Shown: positions 34,259 through 47,180, counted from the stretch's first letter. The stretch is DNA of 64,000 nt from Anolis sagrei (GCF_037176765.1 NC_090023.1:25555366-25619365), one strand, 5' to 3'. Notes: generated by a model from the letters alone, not told the origin. Translations and numbers: made by a program.

Positions 34259-37200
34259 TCTCCAGCAAAGGGTCACCGCCTTGTTGTGGCGCTGGAGCTT
34301 GAGCACCTCAATGATGTCATGAGCGAAACCGTGAAGGGCCACCCAAGACGGGACGGTCGTGGCAGAGAGGTCAGACCAAGCGTGATCCCTGGGGAAGGCA
34401 ACGGCAAACCACCCCAGTATCCTTGCCAAGAAAACTAAATGGACCAGTACAACCAGAGATATGTCGGTATGCCATTGGAAGATGGGACTCCCAGGTCGGA
34501 AGATGGCCAAAATGCTACTGGGGAGGAGCAGAGGATAAGTTCAACTAGCCCCAGATGTGATGACGCAGCTAGCTCAAAGCCGAAAGGAAGGCTAGCGGCC
34601 GACGGTACTGGAGGTGAACGACGAATCCGATGCTCTAAAGATCAACACACCATAGGAACCTGGAATGTAAGATCTATGAGCCAGGGCAAATTGGATGTTG
34701 TTATTGGTGAGATGTCAAGACTAAAGATAGACATTCTGGGGGTCAGCGAACTGAAATGGACTGGAATGGGCCACTTCACATCAGAAGACCACCAGATCTA
34801 CTACTGCGGACAAGAGGAACATCGAAGAAATGGAGTAGCCTTCATAATTAATAAGAAATTCGCTAAAGCAGTGCTTGGATACAACCCAAAAAATGACAGA
34901 ATGATCTCAATTCGAGTGCAAGGAAAGCCTTTCAACATTACAGTGATCCAAATATACGCCCCAACCACAGCTGCTGAAGAAGCAGAAGTAGATCAGTTCT
35001 ATGAGGATCTGCAGGACCTACTGGATAATACACCAAAAAGAGACATTATTTTCATTACAGGAGACTGGAATGCCAAGGTGGGAAGTCAAATGACAACTGG
35101 GATCACAGGCAAGCATGGTCTGGGAGAACAAAATGAAGCGGGATGCAGGCTGATAGAATTTTGCCAGGAAAACTCGCTGTGTATAACAAACACTCTCTTC
35201 CAACAACCTAAAAGACGGCTTTATACATGGACTTCACCAGATGGTCAACACCGAAATCAGATTGACTACATCCTTTGCAGCCAAAGGTGGCGGACATCCA
35301 TCCAGTCGGTGAAAACAAGACCTGGGGCTGACTGTAGCTCAGATCACGAACTCCTTATTGCTCAATTTAGAATAAAACTAAAGAGATCAGGGAAAATACA
35401 CAGACCAGTTAGATATGATCTCACTAACATTCCTAGCGAATATACAGTGGAAGTGAAGAACAGATTTGAAGGGCTAGATTTAGTAAACAGAGTCCCAGAA
35501 GAACTATGGACAGAAGTCCGCGACATTGTTCAGGAGGCGGCAACAAAGTACGTCCCAAAGAAAAAGAAAACCAAGAAGGCAAAATGGTTGTCTGCTGAGA
35601 CACTGGAAGTAGCCCAAGAAAGGAGGAAAGCAAAAGGAAACAGGGATAAGGGGAGATATACCCAGTTAAATGCGCAATTCCAGAGGTTAGCCAGAAGAGA
35701 CAAGGAACTATTTTTAAACAAGCAATGCATGGAAGTGGAAGAAGACAACAGAATAGGAAGGACAAGAGACCTCTTCCAGAAAATTAGAAACATTGGAGGT
35801 AAATTTCAGGCAAAAATTGGTATGATAAGAAACAAAGATGGCAGGGACCTAACAGAAGCTGAAGAGATCAAGAGAAGGTGGCGAGATTATACAGAAGATC
35901 TGTATAGGAAGGATAACAATATCGAGGATAGCTTTGACGGTGTGGTGAATGAATTAGAACCAGACATCCTGAGGAGTGAGGTTGAATGGGCCTTAAGAAG
36001 CATTGCTAACAACAAGGCAGCAGGAGACGACGGGATCCCAGCTGAACTGTTTAAAATCTTAAAAGATGATGCTGTCAAGGTGATGCATGCCATATGCCAG
36101 CAAATATGGAAAACATAAGAATGGCCATCAGACTGGAAAAAATCAACTTACATCCCCATACCAAAAAAGGGAAATGCGAAAGACTGCTCCAACTTCCGTA
36201 CAGTGGCCCTTATTTCTCATGCCAGTAAGGTAATGCTCAAGATCCTGCAAGGAAGACTCCAGCAATACATGGAGCGAGAGTTGCCAGATGTTCAAGCTGG
36301 GTTTAGAAAAGGCAGAGGAACGAGAGACCAGATTGCCAATATCCGCTGGATAATGGAGAAAGGCAGGGAGTTTCAGAAAAACATCTACTTCTGCTTCATT
36401 GACTACTCTAAAGCCTTTGACTGTGTGGATCATAATAAATTGTGGCAAGTTCTTGGTGGGATGGGCATACCAAGCCACCTTGTCTCTCTCCTGAGGAATC
36501 TGTACAAGGACCAAGTAGCAACAGTCAGAACTGACCACGGAACAACAGACTGGTTCAAGATTGGGAAAGGCGTACAGCAAGGCTGCATCCTCTCACCCAA
36601 CCTTTTTAACTTGTATGCAGAACACATCATGCGATGTGCGGGGCTTGATGAATGCAAAGCTGGGGTGAAAATTGCTGGAAGAAACATTAACAACCTCAGA
36701 TATGCAGATGACACCACTCTGATGGCCGAAAGCGAGGAGGAGCTGAGGAGCCTTCTAATCAAGGTGAAAGAAGAAAGCGCAAAAGCCGGGTTGCAGCTGA
36801 ACGTCAAAAAAACCAAGATTATGGCAACAAGAATGATTGACAACTGGAAAATAGAGGGAGAAAATGTGGAGGCCGTGACAGACTTTGTATTTCTAGGTGC
36901 AAAGATTACTGCAGATGCAGACTGTGGCCAGGAAATCAGAAGACGCTTACTTCTTGGGAGGAGAGCAATGTCCAGTCTCGATAAAATAGTAAAGAGTAGA
37001 GACATCAGACTGGCAACAAAGATCCGCCTAGTCCAAGCCATGGTATTCCCTGTAGTAACATACGGATGTGAGAGCTGGACCATAGGGAAGGCTGAGCGAA
37101 GGAAGATCGATGCTTTTGAGCTGTGGTGCTGGAGGAAAGTGCTGAGAGTGCCTTGGACTGCGAGAAGATCCAACCAGTCCATCCTCCAGGAAATAAAGCC

Positions 37201-37482
37201 CGGCTGCTCACTGGAAGGAAGGATACTAGAGACAAAGTTGAAGTACTTTGGCCACATCATGAGGAGACAGCAAAGCCTAGAGAAAACAATTATGCTGGGG
37301 AAAGTGGAAGGCAAAAGGAAGAGGGGCCGACCTAGGGCAAGATGGATGGATGGCCTCCTTGAAGCGACTGGACTGACCTTGAAGGAGCTGGGGGTGGTGA
37401 CGGCCGACAGGGAGCTCTGGCGTGGGCTGGTCCATGAGGTCATGAAGAGTCGGAGACAACTGAACGAATGAACAACAACAAC
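34259..37482 (+). mobile_element. RTE-BovB LINE, near full length, private to unit D
   Basis: 3.2 kb, the usual BovB length, flanked by a 10-bp repeat aagccaaatg (34249-34258, 37483-37492). It ends in (AAC)n. One reading frame from 34439 to 37471 holds an apurinic-type endonuclease (TWNVRSM, YAPT, GDWNAKVG, SSDHELLI) and then a reverse transcriptase (FIDYSKAFDC, QGCILSP, YADD). The frame is interrupted by a single in-frame TAA at 36116-36118. B and C show the empty site. BovB is known for horizontal transfer among squamates and other vertebrates. Confidence 0.95.
34439..37471 (+). pseudogene. BovB ORF2 (endonuclease and reverse transcriptase), one stop
   Basis: About 1010 codons in one frame. 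The first 559 codons hold the endonuclease and linker. After one TAA the frame continues through the reverse transcriptase with fingers (TVALISHASKVMLK), the catalytic YADD near 36700, thumb and a C-terminal region (YGCESWTIGKAERRKIDAFE). All named catalytic motifs are present. The copy is young judging by the single break, but as read it would not give a full protein. Confidence 0.92.
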
Positions 37483-37952
37483 AAGCCAAATGCTGACTTC
37501 TGATTGATAAAGTTTGATAGGACATGATGACTTCCTATCAGCAATTTTGTAGCTAATACTTCATCAAAATTTGAAAAAAAAAAGTTTCCATTTTGAAAGT
37601 GTTATTTCTTTTAATTGTGCAGTACTTGCTTTGAAAGTAGTTGTTTTACACCAAAAACCTCATTATTGTGGGTGTCACAAACTACATTGAATTGGTTGAC
37701 ACTCAGAGAGAGAGAGAGAGAGAGAGAGATTAGAAAACTACTGCAAAATGTGCTGCAGGATATCTTGCAAAAAAAGGTTTTTTGCCTTTTAATAAACTTT
37801 TTCCATGTTCTTCCAATAGAACCAAATTAGGAAATTACATTTAACCCAGGAACAAAAATCATGTTTCATTAAAATGTTTATTGGCCAATATATAATAAGG
37901 AATTTTGGCTTTAATAAGCTATTATCATCCTCTTAGATTTTATAATACTCAG

Positions 37953-39118
37953 TAGGCTTGTTTGATCCAAAAAAAAGTTCAAAACTCATTTTGTATGTAG
38001 GGAGTGCTGGTGGTTAAATTGTAAAGTCAATTCCGATTTTCACAGAAAAAAATGTTCAATATTTTTTGAAACTTCTGAGACTTCAGAATCATTTCCTTAA
38101 TAGTTTGAAAGTGTTATTTCCTGTTTCATTGGGTGGTCTTTACTTTGAAAGTAGTTGTTTTACTCCAGAAGCGGGGGGAGGGGCAAAGGAAGGAAATTCA
38201 TCCACTCTTTTTAAAAACACTTCCCAGGTGCTAGACAGAGGTGAGGGGAAAGGAGAGGGAGGAAATTCATCCACTCTGGTTTAAAACACTTCCCGGGATC
38301 CAGACAGAAGCTAGGGGAGTGTAGAGGGACTAAATTCATCCAGTCTGTTTTAAAACACTTCCCAGGATCCAGAACAGAAGCCAGGGGAGAGGAGAGGGGG
38401 GAAATTCATCCAGTCTGGTTTAAAACACTTCCCAGGATCCAGACAGAGGCAAGGGGAGAGGAGAGGGAGGAAATTCATCCACTCTGCTTTAAAATGCTTC
38501 CCAGGATCCAGACAGAAGCGAAGGGAGAGGATAGGGAAGAAATTCATCCACTCTGCTTTAAAACACTTCCCAGGATCCAGACAGAAGCCAGGGGAGAGGA
38601 GAGGGAGGAAATTCATCCAGTATGTTTTTAAACACTTCCCAGGATCCAGACAGAAGCCAGGAGAGAGGAGAGGGAGGAAATTCATCCAGTATGTTTTTAA
38701 ATGCTTCCCAGGATCCAGACAGAAGCCAGGGAAGAGGAGAGGGTGGAAATTAATCCACTCTACTTTAAAACACTTCCCAGGATCCAAACAGAAGCGAGAG
38801 GAGAGGGAGGAAATTCATCCAGTCTATTTTAAAATGCTTCCCAGGCTCCAGACAGAAGCGAGGGGAGAGGAGGGAGAGGAAATTCATCCACTCTGCTTTA
38901 AAACGGCTTCCCATGCTTGAGCCGAGGCCAGTGACTAGGAGCCAGGAAACACTGAATCATTTCCAACTCACATACTGCTTTGTAACAGAAATGGCAGAAA
39001 AAGCTTCAGAAGGGCAAAGGGACTTCCAGTTTCCTTAAAAACTTTGAAATAGATTCAAAAATAAAATCTTTCCGAATTTATTCCAAATTATGAAGATTCC
39101 GACCAAACCTAATGCATA
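37953..39118. mobile_element. VNTR-bearing MITE, unit D (about 10 internal repeats)
   Basis: Orthologue of 15805-16428 with ends TAGGCTTGTTT and an altered CATGCCTA. Flanked by atactcag / atacccag. It is nearly twice as long because the internal 69-bp array is expanded. Confidence 0.75.
38170..38900. repeat. 69-bp VNTR array inside the MITE
   Basis: About ten units of roughly 69 bp (GGAAATTCATCCACTCTG, TTAAAACACTTCCCAGG, ATCCAGACAGAAG). A period divisible by three leaves an open minus-strand frame (38350-38787) repeating DPGKCFK..WMNFLPLLSPGFCL every 23 residues. C has about three units and the copy at 60.5 kb two to three. Confidence 0.9.
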
Positions 39119-39209
39119 ATACCCAGTGCTTTTTATCATTTCAGTGAGCTTCTATCCAGAGCCATAGTAACTATCATTCAAAAAGGAACACAAAATTGTT
39201 TACATAGCA

Positions 39210-39215
39210 TTTAAT
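39210..39215 (-). promoter_or_regulatory. Poly(A) signal ATTAAA of gene D
   Basis: ATTAAA on the minus strand, 52 nt after the gene D stop, conserved with B and C. Confidence 0.7.
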
Positions 39216-39266
39216 GGTGAATAAGCTTCATGATGACATTAATTGGATGTGTTGAAAATCTAAGTT

Positions 39267-42042
39267 TCAGTCACAGCATATGAATACCACATTATTCAGT
39301 GCTGTATCATCATTACTACCCTGTGGGGGCTCTACCCTTGTATTTAGCCCACATATGGCACCAGAAGGGCAGGGTTCACTCCATGCACCAAATTTCCCCC
39401 AATTGTGTGCATCGCCTGTCAGAACAAACCCTCCACTGCACACAAATCTGATGTTGTTTGCTGCAGTATCATCATTAATATTCCCTTGATAAGGTTCCAC
39501 TTGCAATGAGAAGGACATCAAGCGCCCTTTAGGGCAAAATTCAGGGTTTCTCCATGTTCCCCATCTGCCAACAAAAATGATAATAGTGATGCCCTGAGAA
39601 AAATTTTAAAAGCAGACATGCAATATATATTTGAAAAAGCAGGCAGAGCGCCTATTCTCATGCCACTTCTGTTACCAGTGGACAATTAACACAAGATCAA
39701 AAGCAAGAGAATATGCAATACATGCTGTAAAAATATCTTTCTCTAACATTGTATCTTAGGTTGTGGTTACCAACACTGTAGAATTAATGTAATTTGACTC
39801 TACTTTAACTGCCCTGGCTCAATTCTACAGGCCATGAGAGCTGTACTAAATTTTTTGCTGCTATTGAATTCTCTGTTGCTTCACCAAATGACAACTCCCA
39901 GGATTTCATAGCATTGTTCCATGGCAGTTAAAGGGGTGTTAATTCTGCAGTGTAGATAATCTCTAAGACATCTAGTTACCTACAAAAACATATTTGAACC
40001 TAGGTATCAGCTTTCAGAGGAGCAAGTTTTGTGCCTCTGACTTTTTCCCTGCTTAAATATACTACCTTATCTACTTTCCTGTCTAAATTAAATCTGTTAG
40101 TAATGACCATTGATTATGTTGAAGTGATTCTGTCTTCTACATATCAGCTGTTTCTGCAGATTTGATTTATATCCCTTTTACTCCTGTATCAACATTCTTT
40201 ATAAAGATGATGAAAAACATCAATCCCAGGATAAAACACAGTGATATTCCACTGTAACTTCTTTGTGGAATTACAAGAAAACTTCTGTAGGTTATGCCTG
40301 CCCATCAGCCAATTAAAAGTACACTTTTTAAGAGTAGCATCATCTCGACCACTCTTTCTGAAACTTTGGATCCCAATCTCAAATGGGGTCCTCTTAGCTC
40401 AATGTTGGCTCCCAAAAATTTGGCAACAGTTTTCTCAATGCCACCTGGTGGCTGTTTTAGACATTTACACAAATCTGTTGTGCAGTGTTTACAGTTGCAC
40501 ACAGGAAACATAGATGTACTTCATGAAAAAGAAAAGTCAGCTGGTTCTGTAAGTCTGATTGGTTACCAGTAAATGTTTGGGTTTTTTTATACCTATTTTA
40601 TATACTTACATACTCAGGGCCTCCTGGGTTCAAATGCTTAAGAGGTTCCGATGTAAACCACATTGTATCAGGTAGTCCACAGGAATATAACAGAAAATGT
40701 TGCTAAACAACTGGGTCAGACAGCAACATCTAACTTTAGCTTAATTATTTACAGGAAATTGTTTCAGAATTGTCCTGCCCTCTCAGAATATAGTTGCAAC
40801 ATTTCCAACATACTCTCTTTTGAATAATTGAAATATTAATCTTTAAATGCTCTCTTTTAATATTAAGATTGTAAGAATTTTTTTTTTGTTTTCAGGTTAT
40901 GAGCCGTTTTGAGTCTTGACCAAAAAAAGAATACCATTATTAATTATTATTATTATTATTATTATTATTATTGAAACAAAAGCACAGTATGTCACAGCAA
41001 ACGAGACTATATGCTGGATTTCGTATCACAAAATCACAAGTTGAACACTTCCCAAGCATCTAGGACTGTGTGATGTATTTTCGAATGATGCGTGCAGATC
41101 CAAGCAAGGTGGCCTTTTGCAGTTGACAGATCGTGATTTTGTCGATGTTTATTGGTTCCAAATGCCGGCTGAGATCTTTTGACATGGCACCCAGTGCGCC
41201 AATCCCCACTGGGACCACCTGTACTGGTTTATGCCGGAGCCTTTGCAGTTTGATTTTGAGATCTTGATAGTGGTTGAGTTTTCCTGTTGTTTTTCCTCAA
41301 TGCAACTGTCACCTGGTATAGCGACATCAATAATCCAGACTTTTTTCTTTTCCACAGTTGTGATGTCTGGTGTATTGTGTTCCAAACCTTTGTCAGTCTG
41401 GATTCAAAAGTCCCACAGTATTTTTGCATGTTCATTTTCCACGACCTTTGCGGGTTTATGATCCCACCAATTCTTTACTGCTGAAAGGTGGTACTTGTGA
41501 CATAAGTTCCAGTGAATCATCTGGGCCACAGAGTTGTGTCTTTGTTTGTAGTCCGTCTGTGCTGTTTTCTTGCAACAGCTGAGAAGATGGCCCATGGTTT
41601 CATCAGCTTCCTTGCACAGTCTGCATTTTGGGTCATCCGCTGATTTTTCAGTCCTGGCCTTAATTGCATTGGTTCTGATGGCTTGCTCCTGGGCTGCAAG
41701 AATCAGGCCTTCCGTCTCGTTCTTCAGGGTTCCATTTGTGAGCCATAACTAGGTCTTCTCCTTGTCAACTTTTCCTTCAATCTTCTCAAAGAACTGCCCA
41801 TGTAAGGCTTTGTTGTGCCAGCTGTCAGCTTTGGTTTGGAGTGCAGTTTTCTTGTACTGACTCTTTGTGTGCTGTGCTTTGAGAAGTTTCAGATTACTGA
41901 CTTCAATTAAAGCAGGTTCTTGACTTTCCTTTACATATTCTGCCAGGGCATGTTTTTCTTCTTCAACTACTTGTTTTACTTGTAAAAGTCCTCTGCCACC
42001 AGACTTTCTAGGCAGATAGAGCTGGTCAATATCACTGCAAGG

Positions 42043-42084
<42 letters not shown>

Positions 42085-42896
42085 GACAAAGAAAAAATTG
42101 ACAAAGAAAAAACATGGGTGTGGCTCACAAATGGAACTTTGATAAAAGAGACCGAGGGCATGATTCCATCAGCCCAAGAACAGGCAATTAGAACAAATGC
42201 CATCAAAGCCAGAATTGAAAAGTGGATGACAGATCCCAAGTGTAGACTCTGCAAGGAAGCAGACGAAATGAGAGATCACATCCTCAGCTGCTGCAAGAAG
42301 ATCACACAGACAGATTACAAGCAGTTGCATAATGCCATTGCTCAGATGATTCATTGCCATTTGTGCCACAAATACCATCTGCCTGTGACAAAGAACTGGT
42401 GAGATCACAAGCCTGAAAACATTACAGAAAATGAACACATCAAACTACTCTGGGAGTTCCAAATTCAGACTAACAAAGTTTTGGAGCACAATATTCCTGA
42501 CCTCACGGTCGTGTTAAAAAACCAACTATGGATCATCAATGTTGCAATCCCAGGAAACAGTAGGATTGAAGAGGAACAGTTGGAAAAGCTGACACGATAT
42601 GAGAATTGAAAGACCGAACTGCAAAGACAGCAAAGGCACAAGCCAGGAAAGGCGGTCCCAGTGGTGATCAGCAGACTGGGTGAAGTGCCTAAAGACTTTG
42701 GCCTGCACTTAAACACAATCGGTGCTGACAAAATTACCATATGCCAGCTGCAGAAGGTCACCCTACTTGGATCTGCACGCATTATTCGCCGATAATATCA
42801 CATAGTCCTAGACACTTGGGAAGTGTCCGATGTGTGACTCAATACAACAGCCAGCATAGTGATCTTGTTTGAGGTGTAACTATCTTGTTGTGTTTC

Positions 42897-42929
<33 letters not shown>

Positions 42930-45320
42930 CAACAACAACAACAAAAACAACAGCAACAAGACTAATAATCTTTAGACCATGCAGTAAAAATCTTCAGGCT
43001 TGATTCTTAAAGATATGGTGCACAACAGAAGTGATGGATGCTATCATTTAAATAATTATTTTTAAATAATTATATGATTTATTTGTTGTCTGCATTTCTC
43101 TTAACATGGGACTACAAATCTCAAGAAAAGACAGACAGAAAGACAGACAGACAGACAGAATGAAGAAGTGGTGGCAGAGGAAGAAGAGAAAAAGGAGAGG
43201 AAGAAGGAGTACAAGAATGAGAAAGAGATACCGACCTTCCAGTACTTGATGTTATTGTTTGACCATTATCACAGTAAAGACGGATGCCATTCAAGCCTGT
43301 ATCATCATTCCATGCCATACTACCTTGGTAGGCCTCTACCTGGTGTGGAAACAGAGAAACAAGAGTGTACTAATGCTGTTGCGAATGCAGCTACTTTAAC
43401 ACTCATGAACTGGGTTATTAATGTTGCACTTTAACATCATGAACATTTCCAGGAGAATTCATAGGGTATTAAAATGTCTCAAGCCCAAAGATCTGTTTCC
43501 ACGTGCCAAGACATTTCTGTTCCACCCAAATATCTGAAACACAGAAGACATAAAATGAAACAGACATAAAATAAATGTACATTGTTTGTACTGTGGGAAA
43601 TACATGAGCTATGTAAATTCCAGTGTCTACTCTTACTCATTTCTACCCGGCTGCAGCATGGTTTATTAAAAACAGCATGGTGCTATTTTTGTCCCAATGT
43701 GTTACATTGGATGAAACAAAAAAAAGTACCTCAGAAGAAAAAGATCTGCTTTTGTCAATTGTCCCTTTTGTCAATTCTTTGGACAAAAGCAATTATGGCA
43801 TAGCTCTATAGCTAACTTTAAATAATTATAATGTTATATGGAACAAACATGATATTTTAGATTTTGTGGATCTTTGAAGATATGAACTTTGCAATAAACC
43901 ATAACACATGGGAACTAAATTTATTAGCCTGTTTTGCTCCAAAAAATATGTAAGTGCTTATTTTCTTATTTTTCCCAATTGACTTTTTATTGATCTGTAA
44001 TTAGGGCTTAGGGATTATATTTTGAGCATCCTCAAAATTCATGCTCAGGCTGATTTTCAAGGAAGGTCTTATTTTGGGGAAAACGGAATATACTTGTGAT
44101 ACACATTTGTATTAGTATCACTCTCCCCCCCCCCCCCCCCAAAAAAAATAAACAACATACACATGCCGAAGCATGAAGGCTAAACTGACTGGTACTGAAA
44201 TATAATAACCAATGTGTCTCAAGAAAGCATATCACTCCCTTGTTAAAAGTTTCCCTGGCTACTAATTCATTTCAATCAGAATTCAGTGTGCTGATTATTA
44301 CCTATAAAGTTATTTATAACTTAACTCTAAACTATGTGATAATCATGGGCTCATCTACACTGACCGTATAATGCAGGCAGAATGCAGAGTGAAGTTAGCT
44401 TCAAATTGCAGCAGGTAAACAACACATACCTTCAAAGTGTGCTGCCCCACAGGTAAAGGATGGTAAAAGTAAAGGTAAAAGTTTCCCCTTGACATTAAGT
44501 CTAGTTATGGCCAACTCTGGAGAGTGGGGCCCATCTCAATTTCGAAGTCAAAGAGCTGCCATTGTCTTTAGACACCTTCTACTGATCTACTCACATTTGC
44601 ATGTTTTCAAACTGCTAGGTTGGCAGAAGCTGGGGCTAACAATGGGAGCTCACCCCATCCCATGGATTCAAACTACCAACCTTCCTGTCAGCAAGTTTGC
44701 AACTTAGCGCTTTAACCCACTGCACCGCTGTGGCCCCCTAAAGATGGTAAAGCACATCAAACAAAGTCAGGAGATAGTCTTTAAAAAGCCATTTAATGCT
44801 CTGCAGTGAATCCCAAATCTTGCCTGGCAAAATTGGCTTCTCAGAACAAGAATCACATTGTAGACACCCACTGTGCTGAAGTGCTTTGTTATTAGTGGAA
44901 AAGAAGTAAAGAGAGTCATTCTCTAAGCAGTTGGAACGCAGATAAATCAAATTTCCATCAGACTTGTATGGGCCGAGCCAAAAGTGTTTACTTTGCTAAT
45001 ATATAACCAAGTAACTGATACAGGAGTCTGGCCCACGATTTCCCAATATTTCTCCACTTTCTTCTTTTTTTAAAGCCAAAATATATTTTTTAGTCTTTGG
45101 GGAGCTGTTCATTCTCAAGGTGTCTGAAAAAAAGAGTACAAAATAGCCTTACCTTCAAGGCGAATCCCTTTGCATATCCTTCCCTACAGAGTTCTTGTGT
45201 ACCCCAAATACCCCATGAGGCTCCATTGTTCACAGTGAGATACGTGTTAACCTTTCGAGCATCTCCATACCAGAAGCAACCGGTAAGCATCACAAAGCAA
45301 GTACTGACTTGGAGATACAT
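39267..45320 (-). CDS. VMO1-like gene D, three coding exons: 45320-45153, 43339-43236, 39564-39267
   Basis: Third complete VMO1-like paralogue, 189 residues, exon sizes 168, 104 and 298 nt. Exon 1 encodes a signal peptide ([21 protein letters not shown]) and NNGASWGIW. Exon 2 has [12 protein letters not shown] followed by DNG rather than DDG, and ends AG|gtcggt, a weaker donor than the gtgggt of B and C. Exon 3 gives [33 protein letters not shown] and [14 protein letters not shown]. An internal Met in exon 3 is not the start, because the frame stays open to the conserved acceptor ttggcag. Eight cysteines are present. Intron 2 (3.7 kb) holds two R4 LINE copies head to head. The probable 5' intron carries a Penelope element and other insertions. 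No disabling change is seen. Confidence 0.92.
40973..42040 (-). mobile_element. R4-type LINE 3' part, minus copy in gene D intron 2
   Basis: Minus-strand reading runs [79 protein letters not shown]. These are the C-terminal domain and restriction-like endonuclease region of R4-group elements. It ends in (ATT)n. Confidence 0.75.
42090..42897 (+). mobile_element. R4-type LINE 3' part, plus copy in gene D intron 2
   Basis: Head to head with the minus copy across an (ATT)n run. Encodes [20 protein letters not shown] and the same downstream blocks with a few stops. It ends in (AAT)n/(AAC)n. It is orthologous to the R4 in C but longer at its 5' end. Confidence 0.75.
44461..44739 (-). mobile_element. 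Sauria-type tRNA SINE, unit D
   Basis: Orthologue of 21232-21626, with an internal deletion of about 60 bp and without the later tail insertion seen in C. Confidence 0.75.
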
Positions 45321-45656
45321 GGCTGGAAGTCTGCTCTAAATGCAACATAATAAAACAATTTATTTGTCACCTTCCTGCAAAAGGGCAACTCAAAATAGTT
45401 CAAAACATGATGTAAATAGGATGTAACTAAAACCAGCAATGATTGTAATATTAAACACACACAAACGAATGTCTCTATTGAAAGAACAAATTAACCACAA
45501 ATTAAAAAATACATCTGTCAAACTGAAATAAATAAAGGATTCACAAAAAATAACTGTAAGGAGTCTGGTTGGCTATTCAGGTTAAGGGAGTTGCATAACC
45601 AAGGGAACAGAATCAAACTAGGAATGTTTACACCTGGAATCTGGAGTGATTTCTCA

Positions 45657-45808
45657 GGGCCCTTCTACACAGCCATATAACCCAGAACATCAAGGCAAAA
45701 ATCCCACAATATCTGCTGTGAACTGGGTTATCTTAATCCACACTGCCATATATCCCAGTTCAAAGCAGAAAATATGGGATTTTATTCAGCTGTGGGGAAG
45801 GGGTCTCA
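45657..45808. mobile_element. MITE with GGGCCCTTCTAC ends, unit D
   Basis: Orthologue of 26525-26662. It keeps the paired CCATATA blocks and lies just upstream (in gene orientation) of exon 1. Confidence 0.6.
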
Positions 45809-45831
45809 TATAGTAACAATTTCCCTGAATT

Positions 45832-47050
45832 GTCGAAGACTTTCATGGCCGGGATCACTGGGTTGTTGTAGGTTTTTCCGGGCTATATGGCCATGTTCTG
45901 GAGGCAATTTTTCTCCTGACGTTTCGCCTGCATCTATGGCAAGCATCCTCAGAGGTAGTGAGGTCTGTTGGAAGTAGGAAAAATGGGTTTATATATCTGT
46001 GGAATGACCAGGGTAATGTTTCAGCTGATCACCTTGATTTGCATTCAATGGCCTGGAAGGCACTGCAAACTACTCCAACCAGAGAAATCAGCCATAGCAG
46101 AGCACCTGATGAACCAACCTGGACGCAGCATATTATTTGAGAACACAGAAGTGGTGAACCACTCTCACAACCACCATGTCAGACTACACAGAGAAGCCAT
46201 TGAAATCCACAAGCATGTGGACAATTTCAACAGAAAGGAGGAAACCATGAAGATGAACAAAATCTGGCTACCAGTATTAAAAAAACTCAAAAATTACAAC
46301 AGCAAAAAAACCAGAGAGTAAACAATCAGGCACATCAATTCACTCTCAACAAGAGATTACCCCCAGGCGCTTCCAGGCCATTTGAATGCAAATCAAGGTG
46401 ATCAGCTGAAGCATTACCCTGGTCATGTCAAAGATATATAAACTAGGGCTGGGCAACCACGAAAAAATTTGTTTCTAAACTCGATTCGTTTTTAGGGGTT
46501 TTTTGCGTTTCGATATTTAAATGAATTCCGAAATTTTCCTTTAAAAAAATTCATTATTTACGAAATTTCGTAATTTACGAATCAATTATGAAACAATTAT
46601 GAATCGATTCATTAATGGCGGGCGCGATCGCGCAATACGCTAAAAAAACCTCCAAATGGGACAGGAAGCTTCCCTCTCCCTCTGTTGTTGACTGTTGGTG
46701 TGATAATTTATTTATTTTTTTCACTGAGAAAACAAACAGCAACACTAAAACTTGCACCAGACATGTGGAAATAATAACGAAATGATTTCGAAGCAATTGA
46801 AAAAATTCGTTTCATTTTTTAGTTGCTCCTGAATGGTTCAATATCGCTTCGTTATCAAAAAAATAACGAATTAATAACGAATTACAAAATTAACGAACGA
46901 AATCACCCAGCCCTAATATAAACCCATGTTTCCTTCTTCCATCAGACCTCACTACCTCTGAGGATGCTTGCCATAGATGCAGGCGAAACGTCAGGAGAAA
47001 AATTGTCTCCAGAACATGGCCATATAGCCCGGAAAAACCTACAACAACCC
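45832..47050 (+). mobile_element. Penelope-like element, 3' part with inverted flanks, private to unit D
   Basis: Flanked by a 14-bp repeat aatttccctgaatt (45818-45831, 47051-47064). The outer 150 bp or so at each end are inverted copies (TTTTCCGGGCTATATGGCC; CATCTATGGCAAGCATCCTC). Plus-strand reading at 46070-46320 gives AIAEHLMNQPG, ILFENTEV, HREAIEIHKH, NFNRKEE and WLPVLKKL, the C-terminal part of a Penelope GIY-YIG endonuclease. A MITE is nested inside. C and B are empty. Confidence 0.75.
46444..46915. mobile_element. hAT-type MITE nested in the Penelope element, 472 bp
   Basis: Ends TAGGGCTGGGCAACCACGAA and TCACCCAGCCCTA, flanked by a perfect 8-bp repeat atataaac (46436-46443, 46916-46923). 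AT-rich body with many TTCGTAA/TTACGAA motifs and a GC island (GGCGGGCGCGATCGCGC) in the middle. Confidence 0.88.
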
Positions 47051-47180
47051 AATTTCCCTGAATTTTGTTCCTCTTTTTTTTTCCTGGAGAGGCAGCACAT
47101 GACTTTTGGCTGATGCAAAAATTCACTGACTGGCTTTCAGACACCTACAAAGGAGATGAATTTGCACTTATCTTTTACAT

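Noticed and set aside
38350-38787. 145-codon frame with 23-residue repeats, like a repeat protein
   Set aside because: It is the 69-bp VNTR of a MITE read on the minus strand. Frame openness follows from the period.
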